DNA of 10,696 nucleotides. Origin: Ophiosphaerella korrae (taxonomy: Eukaryota > Ascomycota > Dothideomycetes > Pleosporales > Phaeosphaeriaceae). Position 1 is the first letter of the stretch; each line of letters begins with the position of its first letter. Shown piece by piece: positions 9,507-10,696 of the stretch. The notes beneath the pieces are model-generated. The model was not told where the DNA came from, did not search any database, and saw only the letters and a program-made list of their open reading frames with translations. The stretch spans positions 1 through 10,696 of the forward strand of contig JALNQF010000932.1 in assembly GCA_028456385.1 (NCBI GenBank), given 5' to 3'. A program made the position numbers and the translations under genes.

Positions 9507-9542
9507 TATTTTTAGTATAGTAGAGTGCCGCAAGAGATTTGT
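9507..9542 (+). other. Cys-type motif in helicase C-terminal tail
   Basis: The helicase frame reads Y-F-stop-Y-S-R-V-P-Q-E-I-C. With RIP reversed in sense, the two Tyr are best explained as Cys and the stop as Trp or Gln, giving C-x2-C-x7-C, a likely metal-binding motif close to the C-terminus. I recognise this VPQEIC-type motif as common in fungal helicases of this type, from memory and not from a search. Confidence 0.5.
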
Positions 9543-9859
9543 AATAGTTAGGAAGTAAATAAAAAAAAGAAGTATTAAAGGGTATAGAGAGAGAGTTGTT
9601 AGTATAAAAGTGTTTTAAGCGTAGTAGTAATAGGATTAGTATATAGGTATAAGGGGGTTTTTAACTAATAGTTAGAGCGTTTAGTAAGATTAAGAGTAAG
9701 TATAGTAGAAAGTAATATAAAGATATTATAGTATTTAGAGATAAAGTAGAAGTTAGAGATAGTAGAGAGTAATAATTTAGTTAAAGAGTTTTATTAGGTT
9801 ATAAGGTTAATAGAAGAATAAAGATAAAGAAGATAAGAAGTAAAGTAGTTAAAGAGTAT

Positions 9860-10696
9860 ATTAGATATTAAGTAGAGATAAGTTAAGCCTAGACGTTTAT
9901 GTAGTAGACGTAAAAGGTAAGATAAGTTAAGCTTAGACGTAAGTATAATAGATGTTAAGAGGAAGATAGGTTAAACCTAGGCGTAAGTGTAATAGACGTT
10001 AAAGAGTAAGAAAAGTTAAGCTTAGACGTAAGTATAGTAGACGTAAAGAGTAAGATAGGTTAAGCTTAGACGTAAGTACAATAGACGTAAAGAGTAAGAT
10101 AGGTTAGGCCTAGATATAAGTGTAATAAACGTAAAGAGTAAGATAGGTTAAGCCTAGACGTTTATATAATAAACGTAAAGAGTAAGATAAGTTAAGCCTA
10201 GATATAAGTATAATAGACGTAAAGAGTAAGATAGATTAGGCCTAGACGTAAGTGTAGTAGACGTAGACGTTAGAGGTAAGATAAGTTAAGCCTAGACGTA
10301 AGTATAATAGACGTAAAGAGTAAGATAGGTTAAGCCTAAACGTAAGTATAATAGACATAAGAAGTAAAATAGATTAAGCCTAGACGTAAGTGTAATAGAC
10401 GTTAAGGAGAAGATAAGTTAAGGGTAGACGTAGAGTAAAGTAGATTAAAGGTAGACGTAAAGCAAAGTAGATTAAAGGTAGACGTAAAGTAAAGTAGATT
10501 AAGAGTAGACGTAGGTGCAATAGACGTTAAGGAGAAGATAGGTTAAGCGTAGACGCGAGTATAATAGACGTTAAGGAGAAGATAGATTAAGTATAGACGT
10601 AAGTATAGTAAATAATAAGAAGTTAGGTTAAGTATAAACGTAAGTATAATAGATATTAAGGAGAATAGAAGTTTAAAGTAAATATTAGTATAATAA
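9860..10696. repeat. 44-bp minisatellite with 27-bp variant units
   Basis: The anchor CCTAGACG (with variants CTTAGACG, CCTAAACG, GGTAGACG) recurs at 9888, 9932, 9976, 10021, 10065, 10109, 10153, 10197, 10241, 10291, 10335, 10379 and 10423. That is a 44-bp spacing, with single exceptions of 45 and 50. Three 27-bp steps follow (10424, 10451, 10478 and 10505), then 44, 44 and 41. The 27-bp unit is the 44-bp unit lacking 17 bp. The typical unit is GATARGTTAAGCCTAGACGT then AAGTATAATAGACGTAAAGAGTAA. The 44-bp period is not a multiple of three, so the array is not coding. Units differ mostly by transitions. The array begins about 40 bp after the helicase stop and runs out of the window. Confidence 0.9.

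Larger units (their letters stand above)
5511..9821 (+). pseudogene. telomere-linked RecQ-like helicase (TLH type), RIP-inactivated
   Basis: One plus-strand phase (codon starts at multiples of 3) runs about 1,436 codons to TAA at 9819-9821 with no frameshift but dozens of in-frame TAG/TAA. Intact RecQ helicases are superfamily 2 3'-5' DNA unwinding enzymes; fungal TLH genes sit in multiple copies next to telomeres. Visible parts, numbering ATA 5511 (ATAGCGAGACGT, possibly former Met-Ala-Arg-Arg) as residue 1, are: N-terminal region with VFVRLEVI (about 163-170); acidic Ile-Asp-Lys linker (238-284); recombinase-like segment (576-760); and the helicase core. Motif I reads LTRVGKS (Lys 865, formerly PTGxGKS), motif II NKYY (951-954, formerly DECH) and motif VI QESSRVRRN (1130-1138, formerly QESGRAGRD). 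A Cys-poor remnant of the zinc region is near 1207 and a second Cys-type motif near 1333-1344. Every altered motif residue is explained by C-to-T or G-to-A changes. The start is uncertain; identity as a RecQ/TLH family member is confident. Confidence 0.85.

Noticed and set aside
9860..10696. CRISPR array
   Set aside because: Units are contiguous 44-bp tandem repeats with no unique spacers, in a fungal-type RIP-mutated region.
1..10696. Mitochondrial or bacterial AT-rich origin
   Set aside because: The bias is specific to CA/TG loss with TA gain, not general AT richness, and the recognised gene is a fungal nuclear helicase type; no rRNA or tRNA was seen.

Overview
The window looks like a non-bacterial, repeat-rich block from a filamentous ascomycete (Pezizomycotina), most likely subtelomeric, that has been heavily mutated by RIP (repeat-induced point mutation). 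The dinucleotide TA is very common and CA and TG are nearly absent. In 7381-7440, for example, I count about 14 TA, one TG and no CA. CG survives fairly well, which fits RIP acting on CpA rather than general CpG deamination. TAG and TAA appear every few codons in all frames and TGA is almost missing. Conventional ORFs are therefore meaningless here, and the long ones that exist (7378-7599, 8966-9346, 9078-9278 on the minus strand) are shadows. Genes can still be followed by reading TAG/TAA as former Gln (CAG/CAA) or Trp (TGG) and ATA as possible former ATG.

Read this way, the layout is as follows. 1-480: AT-rich, no gene seen. 484-988: a truncated copy of the 3' part of the minus-strand gene further right. 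989-1546: decayed sequence of ambiguous frame. 1547-2950: one plus-strand reading frame with about 45 stops and no frameshift, family not recognised. 3076-4830: a minus-strand gene of about 585 codons, family not recognised, with an intact ATG and a 9-bp in-frame tandem repeat. Its 3' part is the second copy of the direct repeat (2946-3421). 4831-5510: a divergent intergenic region. 5511-9821: a plus-strand frame of about 1,436 codons, recognised as a telomere-linked RecQ-like helicase (TLH type), killed by RIP but without frameshift. 9860-10696: a degenerate 44-bp minisatellite starting about 40 bp after the helicase stop and running off the window.

The helicase pseudogene is the most informative feature. 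After an N-terminal region and an acidic linker it carries a segment that resembles a tyrosine-recombinase catalytic core (7236-7790). A RecQ-type helicase core follows (8055-8960) with mutated but readable motifs I, II and VI, then a degenerate zinc-binding segment and a second Cys-rich motif. The minus-strand gene and the helicase are head to head across about 680 bp. The simplest reading is a multi-copy subtelomeric or mobile cassette silenced by RIP. Nothing here is likely to be expressed as a functional protein. No rRNA, tRNA, CRISPR array or TTAGGG telomere tract was seen.
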